NCBI GenBank assembly: GCA_050011535.1 | Contig: JBEKIX010000013.1 | Span: forward strand, 1-52,137 | Direction: 5' to 3' | Length of the DNA stretch: 52,137 nt | Source: JAFNAG01 sp050011535 | Lineage (GTDB): Bacteria > Acidobacteriota > UBA6911 | Part shown: one piece after another, positions 33,556 through 42,485 of the stretch | Layout: every line of letters begins with the position of its first letter | Numbering within the stretch: position 1 is the first letter of the stretch | Notes under the pieces: generated by a model | Databases searched by the model: none | Told to the model about the DNA's origin: nothing | The model's input: the letters and a program-made list of their open reading frames with translations, nothing else | Translations under genes and position numbers: made by a program

Positions 33556-35012
33556 CCTTCACTCCCTACCACGGGAAAGTGGTATCGCAGGCTCGTCCCC
33601 TCTCCCAGCCTTGTATCCACATCAACCCAACCCTGGTGATCCTTGATTATGCCATAAGCGACCGAAAGCCCCAGCCCCATACCGCCGGTTCGCTGCTTGG
33701 TGGTAAAAAAGGGATCAAAGAGTTTCTTTTTTACGTCATCGGACATGCCCGGCCCATTGTCCGAAATGCAGATGCTCACGCTCGCACCGGCGGGGTCCGC
33801 CGCAGTTTCCACCTTGATAATTCCGTCCTGGCGTTCGCCGAGCGCTTCCGCCGCGTTAATCAAATTCGCCACCATGACCTGCTCGATTTTGTTGGTATTG
33901 CCTTTGATCTTGGGGAGATCGGGATCGAGCACAGGGATGACGTTGTGGCGCTTGATTTTGTTGTGGACAAGCCTGAGGCTCGAACGGACGGCCTCGTTCA
34001 CATCTACCGCCTCGTCGAAATTACCTTCTTCGGCACGCGCAAACTTCTTGAGGTCCCTGACGATGTCCGCGATCCTGACCGTGCCGTTGGCCATGTCTTT
34101 GATCAAAGTTCCTATGTGCTGGCGGAAAAAAGGATACTCGAGGCGTGCAATCCGGAATCCGGAATCATCCTTGACGTAGCGGTCGAGAATCGGAAGGATG
34201 CTCTCCATTGCCTCGCTCAACACCCGCATATTCCCCTGAATGAACTGGATAGGATTATTGATTTCATGCGCCATGCCGGCGGATATCCTACCCAGAGAGG
34301 CGAGTTTCTCGGATTGCACGAGCTGTTGCTGTTTCTCTCTAAGCTCGCGGTTGGCAATCTCCAGGTCGCGCGATTTCTTCTGGAGCATGCTCCTCGCCTG
34401 GATGAGTTCATACTCGCGCGTGCGCAAGCTCTGCACGATCGGTGAACTCAGGTAAATCGTGCAGATCAACGTGACAAGAAGCGTCGTGCTGACGAACAGG
34501 ATGTACCAGACATTGTGGTATCCGGGAGATCCTACGAGTTCTTTGATGGTGTAGTGCGGGATGGTTCTGTTGTATTCGAGAATCGCAACCGTCAGGAAAA
34601 GCAGAAACGCGAACAGGCCGTCGGCCAGAACCTGCGGACGCCTGAGGATGATGCTGCCGACGATCACGTGCAGCAGGTAGAGAAATACAAATGGATTCTC
34701 CACGCCGCCGGAGAAATGTAGCAAAGCCGTAAGGGAAACATAGTCCGCACAGATCTGGAAGTTCGCTTCGACCTGCGCGATTCGCGGATCGGGGGTTCCT
34801 CTCCTGAGCGCCAGGACATGATGGATGAACAACGCCGTGTTGTAGGCGAGGATGATCGCCCCAACACTCAGGATTTTGGAATAGGGGAGGTCGATGTGGA
34901 TAGCCCGGCTGGTCAGGACGGCAAGTATGAGGCCGGCGAGAAAGGCCCAACGTATCCGGATGATCCAGCCCAGCCTCTCGAACAGCTCCTCTTCGATGAA
35001 TAGCCGGTTCAT
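33552..35012 (-). CDS. Membrane sensor histidine kinase
   Basis: A 486-aa protein with about six hydrophobic segments in residues 15-190, a coiled coil (about 195-235, EYELIQARSMLQKKSRDLEI), a HisKA-like H-box (SLGRISAGMAHEINNP, H249) and a HATPase domain (VANLINAAEAL N-box, ISDNGPGM, KLFDPFFTTKQRTGGMGLGL). There is no PAS or periplasmic sensor domain, so signal is probably sensed in the membrane, for example quinone redox state or membrane potential (inference). The gene lies 49 bases after the redox fusion gene and overlaps its partner regulator. It is the only kinase in this operon of two receivers. Confidence 0.92.
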   Translation of the reverse strand: MNRLFIEEELFERLGWIIRIRWAFLAGLILAVLTSRAIHIDLPYSKILSVGAIILAYNTALFIHHVLALRRGTPDPRIAQVEANFQICADYVSLTALLHFSGGVENPFVFLYLLHVIVGSIILRRPQVLADGLFAFLLFLTVAILEYNRTIPHYTIKELVGSPGYHNVWYILFVSTTLLVTLICTIYLSSPIVQSLRTREYELIQARSMLQKKSRDLEIANRELREKQQQLVQSEKLASLGRISAGMAHEINNPIQFIQGNMRVLSEAMESILPILDRYVKDDSGFRIARLEYPFFRQHIGTLIKDMANGTVRIADIVRDLKKFARAEEGNFDEAVDVNEAVRSSLRLVHNKIKRHNVIPVLDPDLPKIKGNTNKIEQVMVANLINAAEALGERQDGIIKVETAADPAGASVSICISDNGPGMSDDVKKKLFDPFFTTKQRTGGMGLGLSVAYGIIKDHQGWVDVDTRLGEGTSLRYHFPVVGSEG

Positions 35013-35061
35013 TTGCGTCCTGTTCCCGGCGCCGGGTGCCCTCGGCGCTGCGCGCGGAGCA

Positions 35062-38000
35062 TTATCTCATAAGGCTCAACTCCGCGAGCTTCTTTTCGAG
35101 GACCGCGTCCAGCGAAGCGTAGGGGTAGACGTTCGGCACGGAGGCTGTAGAATCGAGGCGCACCGCCGCGAAGGCTGGCGCAGCCTGAGGCTTGCCGGGT
35201 CGGATCGAGCCGGTGATGCATGCCGGTTCCGTCGCCGGATCGAGAATTCCCAACAAAGAACTCATCTCCTGTCGAATGCCGGCAGGATCGATAGAGCGAG
35301 CCGGCTTACCAAGCGCTTGGGCCAACCGGCCAAGAACCTCGGCGGTCGTCAAACCGGCGACCGGGCGTGTGGCCTCATGTACGGCGCGCAGCTTGCCGTC
35401 GAAACTCACCACGAAACCGTTGGTTTCCGCGAGGCTCGCAGCCGGTAGGACCACGGCGGCCAGTCGAGCCGTGTCGGTAAGGAAGTGGTCGATCACGACC
35501 AGTGGCGCTACATTCGCGAGTTCCTTGGAAGCGAGATAATCGCCGAAAGGATTCTCGAACATCACGACCGCGCCGCGCAGCCGCTCGAGGTGAAGCGGAT
35601 TGGCAATTCCGGCCAGGCGCGCGCCCTCGCCGTTGCAGTCCGATTGCAGCAATAACAGCCCCTCTCCTTCCTTCCCGATGTGGCCGGTGAGAATCAGAAT
35701 CTGGGCAAGGGCTTTAAGGTCATCAGTGGACCTTTCCAGAGTATCGTCGAGGTCATAGATAGCCACGACCTTGCGGGTACTTGCCAGCTTCTCCGCACAG
35801 GCTTCGATTTTTGCGGGATCGATCCCGGCGACGAGCGCCCCCTCCGCCATGGTGGCCATGGCAACGGAGGATTGGAGTGCATCGCATCCGTCGCGTTTCG
35901 TGCCGGAACCGTCAGGAGCACCCTTCTGTAGGAGATGTTTCAGAATACTCGCGAACACCACTCCCGAGGTGCCCCGGCGGGCATCGAGCCACAGATCGCT
36001 CGTGCGCAGCAGATCGACCTGGCTCGAGTTGATCGAGATAATCTCGGCTCCTCTCTTGGCGGCACGTCGAATTGCCATACCCAGAACGGGATGGCTCGTG
36101 CTCGGATCGGCCCCAGCAAGCAGGATCACCTCCGCCTTGCTGAGATCGTCCTGAACGCATGTCGACGCGGTTTCTCCGAAAATCGCGTCGAGGTCGTGGC
36201 GCGGCCCGCCGCGCCGATTCTGGCCGAAGCTGCCGACCTCTGTTGTTTCCAGAACCTCTGCGGCCAGGTGGCGTACCAGCCACGCCTCTTCGAGAGTCAT
36301 GCGCGGCGTAGCCATGACTGCCAGGGAGTGGGGCGGATGCTTGGTCTGGTGTTGTCGCAGCACATGAGCCGCGGTTTTGATGGCTTCATCCCACTCAACC
36401 TCCACCAGCTTTCCGTTTTTCCTGACAAGGGGCTTGCGCAGCCTTTCCGGACCCTGCATGAACCCGGTCCCAAAACGGCCTTTCACGCAGAGTTCGCCGC
36501 GGTCGGGAATAAGTGTCTCCGGGGCAGTGGCCCAGAGGAGTCCGTCGGCGACCACGTTGAGGTCCATTTCGCAGCCGACGGAGCAGAAGTTGCAGACCGA
36601 AGGAACCTTGCGCGCTTTCCACGGCCCCTGGCGCCCGTAAGGCAACCTGGCTTCGAGAGCGCCGGTCGGGCAACTCTCCACGCAGGCGCCGCAAGCAATG
36701 CAGGCACTGTCCGCCATCGGTTTGCCCAAAGCCGGCCTTACGGTAGTCGCGAAGCCGCGGCCCACGAATCCCAAGACAGCGAGCCCCACAATGTCGGCGC
36801 ACGTGCGCACGCATCGGCCGCACAGAACGCACTTGTTCGGGTCGAGAGTGATAAGCGAATGGCTGCGATCGACACGATGCCGGCGCACTTCTCCTGCAAG
36901 CCGCGAAATGTCGATTTTATATTCGGCCGCGTATCTCTTGAGGTCGCATCCAAACACGGACTTGCAGCCGCATTCCATACAGCGAAATGCCTCGGCTTTC
37001 ACCGAAGGTTCAGACAGCCCGGTCTCGACCTGACAGAAATCCTGTGTTCGCTGCGCGGCGTCGCGCTCCGGCATCACGCTGCGCTGGGTCCGTTCCACCT
37101 GCTCGAACTGCCAGTCCGGCAGGGCGCCGAACGCATCGCGGCGGCTGAAAAAGACCGTCTGAGGCTTCTTGACGTCTCCTGATTTCAGAAACCCATCAAT
37201 CGCTTCCGCCGCATTCCGGCCGTGCGCAATCGCATCGATGACCGCCGAAGGACCGAGAACTACGTCGCCACCCGCGAACACCCCCTTGATGTTGGTCATC
37301 ATGGTGGCAGAGTCGGCTTCGAGCGTCGCCCAGCGGTTCACTTTGGGGCGCACGGCATCGGGCTCATCCCGAAGCATAGCCAGGTCGGTATCCTGGCCGA
37401 TGGCGGCAAAGAGGTAGTCGGAATCGTATTCGGTTATCGCCCCTTGAATCGGAACGGGCTTGCGCCTGCCGCTCGCGTCGGGTTCGCCAAGTTCCATGCG
37501 TTGGCAACGAATGGCTTTCAAATGGCCGTTTTCCACAATGAGTTCGCCAGGAGCGACGAGAAGTTCCAGCTTCACGCCTTCTTTTTCGGCAGCATCCACT
37601 TCTTCATGGTGAGCAGGCATTTCCACGCGAGTGCGGCGGTACAGAATCGTCACCTCGGCGGCGCCGCATCGTATCGCGGTGCGGGCCGCGTCGATCGCGG
37701 AGTTTCCGCCACCGACGACCACGACCTTGCCGTGAAGAGCCGGGGCGCCGTGGAGTTCAACATCGCGAAGAAAGTCGAGCGCGGGCCGGACGCCTTCCGT
37801 TTCGTCCTCACCCTGCAGGCCCATTTTCTTGCCGCGAGGTGCTCCGAGGGCGATAAATACTGCATCAAATTTGTCCTTCTCCAGAAGGCTCTTGACCGAA
37901 AAATTCTTGCCAAGTGTCCGGTTCATCTCTATTTGGATGCCCAAGTCTAGAATCTTTTGGATTTCGCCGTCCAGCTCGGTCCGAGGAAGGCGATACTCGG

Positions 38001-38736
38001 GGATGCCGTATCGAAGCATGCCTCCCAGCTTGGGCAGCGTTTCAAAAACCGTGACCCCGTGGCCCCTGCCCGCGAGATAGTACGCACTCGTAAGCCCGGC
38101 GGGCCCGCCGCCCACGACGGCCACGCGTTTTCCGCTCGCCGGAGGCACGTTGGGCTCATCTGTCGACGCCTGCGCATTCTCCGCGAGGTAACGCTTCACA
38201 AAGTTGATCCCAACCGGCTCGTCCACCTGATTGCGCAGACACTTGACTTCGCACTTGCGCACGCATACACGGCCGCAAACCACCGGCAAGGGATTGCGGG
38301 TGCGGATCAGATCAAGCGCCTCTTGGTAGTGGCCCAGCCGGGCGAGACTCAAATAACCCTGAATGTCCACGCCGGCGGGACAAGCTCGCTGCCCAGGGCA
38401 GACGCAGTCAGCGTAATGATCGGACAGAAGAAGCTCGAGAGCGGTCTTGCGCGCGTGCACGATCCGTTCGCTGCGTGTCGTCACTTCCATGCCGTCGCGC
38501 ACACGGGTCACGCAAGATGGCAGAAGCCGTGGCGCGCCCTTGACCTCCACCACGCAAAGAAAGCAGGAACCGTAGGGCTCGAGCTTGGGATCGTAGCAAA
38601 GCGTGGGAATGTCGTCGAGTTTCCGCTCCCGGACGATGTCGAGAATTGTTTGACCGGGCTTCGCCGATATCTTTTCCCCATTGACGATCAGCTCGACAGA
38701 CAGCTGCGTTCGATCTTTTTCAACCTGAATAGCCAT
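35062..38736 (-). CDS. NAD(P)H oxidoreductase fusion: [2Fe-2S] / GltD-NfnB-like / ferredoxin / NuoG-like
   Basis: A 1224-aa cytoplasmic Fe-S flavoprotein. Order: [2Fe-2S] ferredoxin with C47, C58, C61, C75; GltD/NfnB-type Cys-rich helical part (about 108-180); FAD site (VAVVGGGPAGLTSAYYLAG, about 205) and NADP-type site (VVVVGGGNSAIDAARTA, about 338; YRRTRVEMPA, about 366); paired [4Fe-4S] motifs (CVLCGRCVRTC 636-646, CIACGACVESC 679-689); the molybdopterin-family [4Fe-4S] site (CNFCSVGC, C750); then a NuoG-like domain to the end. The usual Cys/Sec metal-ligand context is not seen, so Mo/W catalysis is unlikely. ATG 38736 uses a Shine-Dalgarno in the end of the NuoF-like gene. Confidence 0.85.
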   Translation of the reverse strand: MAIQVEKDRTQLSVELIVNGEKISAKPGQTILDIVRERKLDDIPTLCYDPKLEPYGSCFLCVVEVKGAPRLLPSCVTRVRDGMEVTTRSERIVHARKTALELLLSDHYADCVCPGQRACPAGVDIQGYLSLARLGHYQEALDLIRTRNPLPVVCGRVCVRKCEVKCLRNQVDEPVGINFVKRYLAENAQASTDEPNVPPASGKRVAVVGGGPAGLTSAYYLAGRGHGVTVFETLPKLGGMLRYGIPEYRLPRTELDGEIQKILDLGIQIEMNRTLGKNFSVKSLLEKDKFDAVFIALGAPRGKKMGLQGEDETEGVRPALDFLRDVELHGAPALHGKVVVVGGGNSAIDAARTAIRCGAAEVTILYRRTRVEMPAHHEEVDAAEKEGVKLELLVAPGELIVENGHLKAIRCQRMELGEPDASGRRKPVPIQGAITEYDSDYLFAAIGQDTDLAMLRDEPDAVRPKVNRWATLEADSATMMTNIKGVFAGGDVVLGPSAVIDAIAHGRNAAEAIDGFLKSGDVKKPQTVFFSRRDAFGALPDWQFEQVERTQRSVMPERDAAQRTQDFCQVETGLSEPSVKAEAFRCMECGCKSVFGCDLKRYAAEYKIDISRLAGEVRRHRVDRSHSLITLDPNKCVLCGRCVRTCADIVGLAVLGFVGRGFATTVRPALGKPMADSACIACGACVESCPTGALEARLPYGRQGPWKARKVPSVCNFCSVGCEMDLNVVADGLLWATAPETLIPDRGELCVKGRFGTGFMQGPERLRKPLVRKNGKLVEVEWDEAIKTAAHVLRQHQTKHPPHSLAVMATPRMTLEEAWLVRHLAAEVLETTEVGSFGQNRRGGPRHDLDAIFGETASTCVQDDLSKAEVILLAGADPSTSHPVLGMAIRRAAKRGAEIISINSSQVDLLRTSDLWLDARRGTSGVVFASILKHLLQKGAPDGSGTKRDGCDALQSSVAMATMAEGALVAGIDPAKIEACAEKLASTRKVVAIYDLDDTLERSTDDLKALAQILILTGHIGKEGEGLLLLQSDCNGEGARLAGIANPLHLERLRGAVVMFENPFGDYLASKELANVAPLVVIDHFLTDTARLAAVVLPAASLAETNGFVVSFDGKLRAVHEATRPVAGLTTAEVLGRLAQALGKPARSIDPAGIRQEMSSLLGILDPATEPACITGSIRPGKPQAAPAFAAVRLDSTASVPNVYPYASLDAVLEKKLAELSLMR

Positions 38737-38740
38737 TACG

Positions 38741-40489
38741 TTACCTTTTTTCAATCGCGCCCTGGTTGCAGACCGTGATGCACTTGGCACAACGTATGCA
38801 CTTGGACACGTCAATCAAATGTGGCTTTTTCTTTTCGCCGGAAATCGCTCCTGCGTCGCACGCCGCGAGGCATAATCCGCAGCCAGAGCACGCATCGGCC
38901 CGAATGGCGAACTCGACGAGAGGCAAACACGATTTAGCGGGGCATTTCTTGTCCCTGATGTGGGCATGATATTCGGGCAGAAAGTAGCGCAGCGTCGTGA
39001 GCACGGGATTGGGAGCGCTCTGGCCCAGGCCGCAAAGCGAGCTCGACTTAATCTGCTCTCCAAGCTCGGAAAGCAGTGCAATATCCTCCTCCCTTCCTTT
39101 TCCCTGGCAGATACGCTCGAGGATCTCGAGCATCCGCTTCGTTCCCACACGGCAGAAAGTGCATTTGCCACACGATTCGTTTTGAGTGAAGGAGAGAAAA
39201 AAGCGGGCGACGTCCACCATGCAGGTGGTTTCATCCATCACCACCATCCCTCCGGAACCCATGATGGCACCCGTCGCCGTGATCTGCTCGTAGTCGATCG
39301 GGGTGTTTCCAAGGGACGCCGGGATGCAGCCGCCGGAAGGGCCGCCCATCTGCACGGCCTTGAATGGCCCGCCGGTGAGCGTGCCCCCACCGATGTCGTA
39401 GATCACCTCGTTGATCGTCATCCCCATGGGAACTTCTACCAGCCCGCCTCGCAGGACCTTGCCGGCCAGGGCAAATACCTTGGTTCCCTTGGAGCCTGCC
39501 GTGCCATGGACCTTGAACGCCTCCGCGCCGTGAAGCAGGACCCAGGAAACGTTGGCGAGAGTCTCCACGTTGTTGATGCACGTGGGGTGTCCCCAGAGGC
39601 CCGATTCCGCTGGGAAAGGAGGACGAACTTTCGGCATGCCGCGCCTGCCTTCAATCGAGGCAATAAGAGCGGTTTCCTCGCCGCACACAAATGCGCCGGC
39701 TCCTTCTTTGAGAGTGATGTGAAAATGGAACCCTTTTCCCAGAATGTTGCTTCCGAGAAACCCCCGCGCCGTTGCCTGGGCAATGGCATGACGAAGTCTC
39801 TTGACCGCTTCGGGATACTCGGCTCGCACGTAGATATAGCCGGCATCGGCGCCGATGGCGTAGGCAGCGATCGCCATGCCCTCGAGCACCGCGTGAGGAT
39901 CCCCTTCCAAAACGCTGCGGTCCATGAACGCGCCCGGATCCCCTTCGTCGCCGTTGCAGATGATGTACTTGTGCGCGTCTCTAGAAGCCGCCGCAAGGCG
40001 CCACTTGGTCCCCGTCGGAAACCCCGCGCCCCCGCGGCCCCTGAGGCCAGACGCCGCGATGACTTCGACCACCTGAGCCGCAGTCATTTCCGTAAGTGCC
40101 TTTTCGAGCGCCTGATATCCTTCGCGCGCCAGATATTCATCGAGGTTCCCGGGATCGATTACACCGCAATTCCGGAGTACGATGCGCTTTTGTTTCGCGA
40201 TCGATTCATTCGTGTCGGCAATCCACTCGGAGATCACGCGGCCCTCTTTGACGTGCTCCTCGACGATCCGGCCGACCTTGTCGGGCGTGATATTGCAGTA
40301 GAGCGTGCTCCTGTCCTTCGCGTCGCGAACCTCTACCAGAACCTCGGCGTAGCACATGCCAATGCAGCCCGTCTGCTTGAGCACCGCATCGTTTTTCCCG
40401 AGCGCCAAAAGTTCCGAAAAACGCTGATAGACCTTCGAGCCTCCCGCGGCCAGGCCGCATGAACCCAATCCAACCAACACTTCCTGCAT
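38741..40489 (-). CDS. NuoF/HndC-like NADH-binding subunit with extra ferredoxin domains
   Basis: A 582-aa diaphorase subunit. An N-terminal thioredoxin-like [2Fe-2S] domain (about 1-90, cysteines near 11, 42 and 46) precedes the FMN/NADH domain (GRGGAGFPTGTKW, ICNGDEGDPGAFMDR), the SLBB-like part, the [4Fe-4S] motif ESCGKCTFCRVGT with a later Cys in SSLCGLG, and a C-terminal pair of [4Fe-4S] motifs (CSGCGLCLAAC, CIRCAKCITVC). This build is that of HndC/HydB/BfuB proteins of hydrogenases and bifurcating enzymes, not of respiratory NuoF. ATG 40489 follows GGAGGG. It forms a complex with the NuoE-like and fusion proteins (inference). Confidence 0.92.
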   Translation of the reverse strand: MQEVLVGLGSCGLAAGGSKVYQRFSELLALGKNDAVLKQTGCIGMCYAEVLVEVRDAKDRSTLYCNITPDKVGRIVEEHVKEGRVISEWIADTNESIAKQKRIVLRNCGVIDPGNLDEYLAREGYQALEKALTEMTAAQVVEVIAASGLRGRGGAGFPTGTKWRLAAASRDAHKYIICNGDEGDPGAFMDRSVLEGDPHAVLEGMAIAAYAIGADAGYIYVRAEYPEAVKRLRHAIAQATARGFLGSNILGKGFHFHITLKEGAGAFVCGEETALIASIEGRRGMPKVRPPFPAESGLWGHPTCINNVETLANVSWVLLHGAEAFKVHGTAGSKGTKVFALAGKVLRGGLVEVPMGMTINEVIYDIGGGTLTGGPFKAVQMGGPSGGCIPASLGNTPIDYEQITATGAIMGSGGMVVMDETTCMVDVARFFLSFTQNESCGKCTFCRVGTKRMLEILERICQGKGREEDIALLSELGEQIKSSSLCGLGQSAPNPVLTTLRYFLPEYHAHIRDKKCPAKSCLPLVEFAIRADACSGCGLCLAACDAGAISGEKKKPHLIDVSKCIRCAKCITVCNQGAIEKR

Positions 40490-40501
40490 AAAACCCTCCG
40501 A

Positions 40502-41056
40502 TTATCCCTGCGAGACAGCCGCCGTGGACGACACCACATGATCGGGGGGCTTGCCGGCCGCCTTGGCGGCCTCCCGGCGGTATTGGCGAATCAGCTTGCG
40601 CATTTTTGGGGGAGTCAGGCGTCCAAAGGTCTGATCGTCGATCATCATCGCAGGCGCCAGACTGCAGCATCCCAGGCACGCAACCACGGTGTAAGTGAAC
40701 AGGCCGTCTTCAGTGGTCTCGTCAGGGGCAACCCGAAGTTCATCCCCGAGAACCTGGCCCACCATCTCCGCACCTACTACATGACAAGCCGTGACTTTGC
40801 AGAGACGGATAAGGTGCCGGCCAAGGGGCTTCAAGCGAAACTGTTTGTAAAACGTGATAACACCATAAATCTCAGCCGCCGGGATTCCGGTGGCTTCCGA
40901 GATCTGCTCAATGGAGAGCGGCGGAATGTAGCCGTAGCTGTCCTGAGCCGCTTGCAGAAGCGGGATCAGCATGCCAGGCTCGCCATGATGCCTCCACAGC
41001 ATCCGGGTAAATGCGGCCGGAGCAGGCCGGCCGGATTCAATTTGCGTTAGACTCAT
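40502..41056 (-). CDS. NuoE/HndA-like [2Fe-2S] subunit
   Basis: A 184-aa thioredoxin-fold [2Fe-2S] protein that docks on NuoF-type subunits. The helical start (GEPGMLIPLLQAAQDSYGYI, EATGIPAAEIYGVITFYKQF) is typical, and the cluster ligands are CKVTAC (about 87-92) and CLGCC (about 127-131). ATG 41056 follows AGGAAGG; the NuoF-like gene begins 12 bases beyond the stop. No other complex I genes are present, so this belongs to a soluble NAD(P)H enzyme. Confidence 0.93.
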   Translation of the reverse strand: MSLTQIESGRPAPAAFTRMLWRHHGEPGMLIPLLQAAQDSYGYIPPLSIEQISEATGIPAAEIYGVITFYKQFRLKPLGRHLIRLCKVTACHVVGAEMVGQVLGDELRVAPDETTEDGLFTYTVVACLGCCSLAPAMMIDDQTFGRLTPPKMRKLIRQYRREAAKAAGKPPDHVVSSTAAVSQG

Positions 41057-41074
41057 AACCTTCCTGTCACGGAT

Positions 41075-42076
41075 TTACTTGGTTGAGAAGTTCAGTACGT
41101 TGAGCTGTTTGATGCGGAGCACTCCGGGCATCAAGCGAATCGTGCTCTTTATGGTCGATTGAACTTCCTGCGCTGAGATTCCCTGCATGAGCAGGACGAT
41201 CTTCTTGCCGCCGTCGGCCACGTCGCAATGGATGACATTGTCGGTGAAGTAAAGCTTCATGTAGACGTTCGCAAGCTTCGAGGCATCCACGTCGAGGATC
41301 GCGTAGGAGGTGAGCATGCGCATGTTGCGCCCATCCGTTACACCCTCATTTTCCTTCTCCGTGGCCTGCATTTTCTCGTAATCATGGATGAATCCTTCGA
41401 GGTCTTTGGAAATCTGCGGCTTCTCGCAGTAATGGACCTCGAACGCCTCCACGCCCTTCAGGGACCCGAGATGGCGTTGCACAATCTGATCGATGCTCTT
41501 GCGGTTTGCGGCCTGAAGGAGCAGAACCAGATCCCATTCACCTAACACGGGGTCGCAATAGCAGACACGATCACCGAAGCACAGCGTCTCATAAATCTCG
41601 GCCAGGTCCGCGTCCTTCTCGCCTCGGATGAAAACCAATGCGCTGGTAAGAACAAGAGGTTCAGACGCCGTTCGGGCCTTGGGTCTCTTCTCGGTTCTCG
41701 TCCCGACACGGTTGATTTCCGCTACCAGCGTTTCCATCTCGAAAGGTTTGTCGAGATAGGCGCTTCCGCCATTATTCTGGACTGTGTTGACCGTGTCCTC
41801 CGTGCCGTAACCGGTGATGACAACCACGGGAAGATCGGCATACGCAGCCTTGATGACAGAGAGGATCTTGAGTCCATCGATGTCGGGAAGCCTGACGTCC
41901 AGAATGACGCAGCGAAACGGGTCCTGTTTGGATTCGGCTGCCTTGATCTTCGTAAGGGCGGAAAGCCCTTCCTCGCATTCATCCACTTCATATCCGTGTT
42001 GGGCAAGACCCACCATCAATTGCCTGCGCAAAGACGGCTCGTCGTCGACGATCAACACTCTTGGCTGTGTGCTCAT
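41075..42076 (-). CDS. Receiver-domain protein with two Lrp/AsnC-like (RAM) sensor domains
   Basis: A 333-aa protein beginning with a receiver domain (about 1-125, DDE acidic pocket, D60 in VILDVRLPDIDG, K110). Two repeats of an alpha/beta ferredoxin-like fold follow, about 141-218 (SALVFIRGEKDADLAEIYET ... GEWDLVLLLQAA) and 253-331 (SYAILDVDASKLANVYMKL ... KKIVLLMQGI). They resemble the ligand-binding RAM domain of Lrp/AsnC regulators, although no helix-turn-helix is present. It may act as a phosphorylation-dependent sensor or scaffold. ATG 42076 (AAAGGAGA Shine-Dalgarno) is preferred to ATG 42112. First gene of the redox operon. Confidence 0.78.
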   Translation of the reverse strand: MSTQPRVLIVDDEPSLRRQLMVGLAQHGYEVDECEEGLSALTKIKAAESKQDPFRCVILDVRLPDIDGLKILSVIKAAYADLPVVVITGYGTEDTVNTVQNNGGSAYLDKPFEMETLVAEINRVGTRTEKRPKARTASEPLVLTSALVFIRGEKDADLAEIYETLCFGDRVCYCDPVLGEWDLVLLLQAANRKSIDQIVQRHLGSLKGVEAFEVHYCEKPQISKDLEGFIHDYEKMQATEKENEGVTDGRNMRMLTSYAILDVDASKLANVYMKLYFTDNVIHCDVADGGKKIVLLMQGISAQEVQSTIKSTIRLMPGVLRIKQLNVLNFSTK

Positions 42077-42154
42077 CTGATTTATCTCCTTTATGCGTCT
42101 GTTTGTGTCCATCTTCGGTTCCTTCGTCCTCGATCACTCTCGTCTTTCCCTATA

Positions 42155-42171
42155 AGCATGTCCCATGCCAG
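42155..42171 (-). promoter_or_regulatory. Sigma-54 (-24/-12) promoter of the redox operon
   Basis: On the minus strand, CTGGCATGGGACATGCT aligns to YTGGCACGRNNNTTGCW with the GG and GC doublets in exact register and only two mismatches, both outside the doublets. The predicted start is near 42144, about 68 bases before ATG 42076. The operon itself encodes an NtrC-type activator with an intact GAFTGA loop. Confidence 0.7.
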
Positions 42172-42226
42172 TTCTCAGTATTTCGCTAACCAATTGGAAT
42201 TAAGGGAATTATCAGAAGCATGCGCT

Positions 42227-42241
42227 CAGTTGCGGAAACTG
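42227..42241. promoter_or_regulatory. Candidate activator-binding inverted repeat
   Basis: CAGTT-N5-AACTG centred about 90 bases upstream of the predicted sigma-54 start, the distance typical of NtrC-type enhancers. The arms are short, so this could be chance. Confidence 0.25.
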
Positions 42242-42485
42242 GCGAGATGTAAAGATTCTTAGCAGCAGACTTCTAACCCACTTGAATTCAACCGGATAGA
42301 TAGGTGTACAGATATTTAGCACTTGCTTCGATCGAGAGGGCTGCTTCCCATTTTCCGCCCATCTGGGGCTCGGCCAACCGACCCCGCTGCCCCGTTTGGC
42401 GAAAGAAACTAGATATCTTCGTTCCCCTTCTTGTCCAAGAGACAGATTAGTTATAGACTTTCCATCCTTTTGTGGCGGGTGAAGA

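Larger units (their letters stand above)
42077..42485. other. 409-base divergent intergenic region
   Basis: Holds the sigma-54 element at 42155-42171 for the minus-strand redox operon and an inverted repeat at 42227-42241. A weak plus-strand pair TTGTCC (42431-42436) and TATAGA (42452-42457) with a short 15-base spacer lies before the exporter gene. No coding potential is seen. Confidence 0.5.

Noticed and set aside
38960..40462. 500-aa open frame on the plus strand
   Set aside because: Antisense to the NuoF-like gene; composition is His/Arg/Asp-rich as in other shadow frames and no motif is present.
35062..41056. Respiratory complex I fragment, or formate dehydrogenase/hydrogenase operon
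   Set aside because: There are no membrane Nuo subunits, no hydrogenase H-cluster motifs, and the molybdopterin-like domain lacks a visible Cys/Sec ligand.
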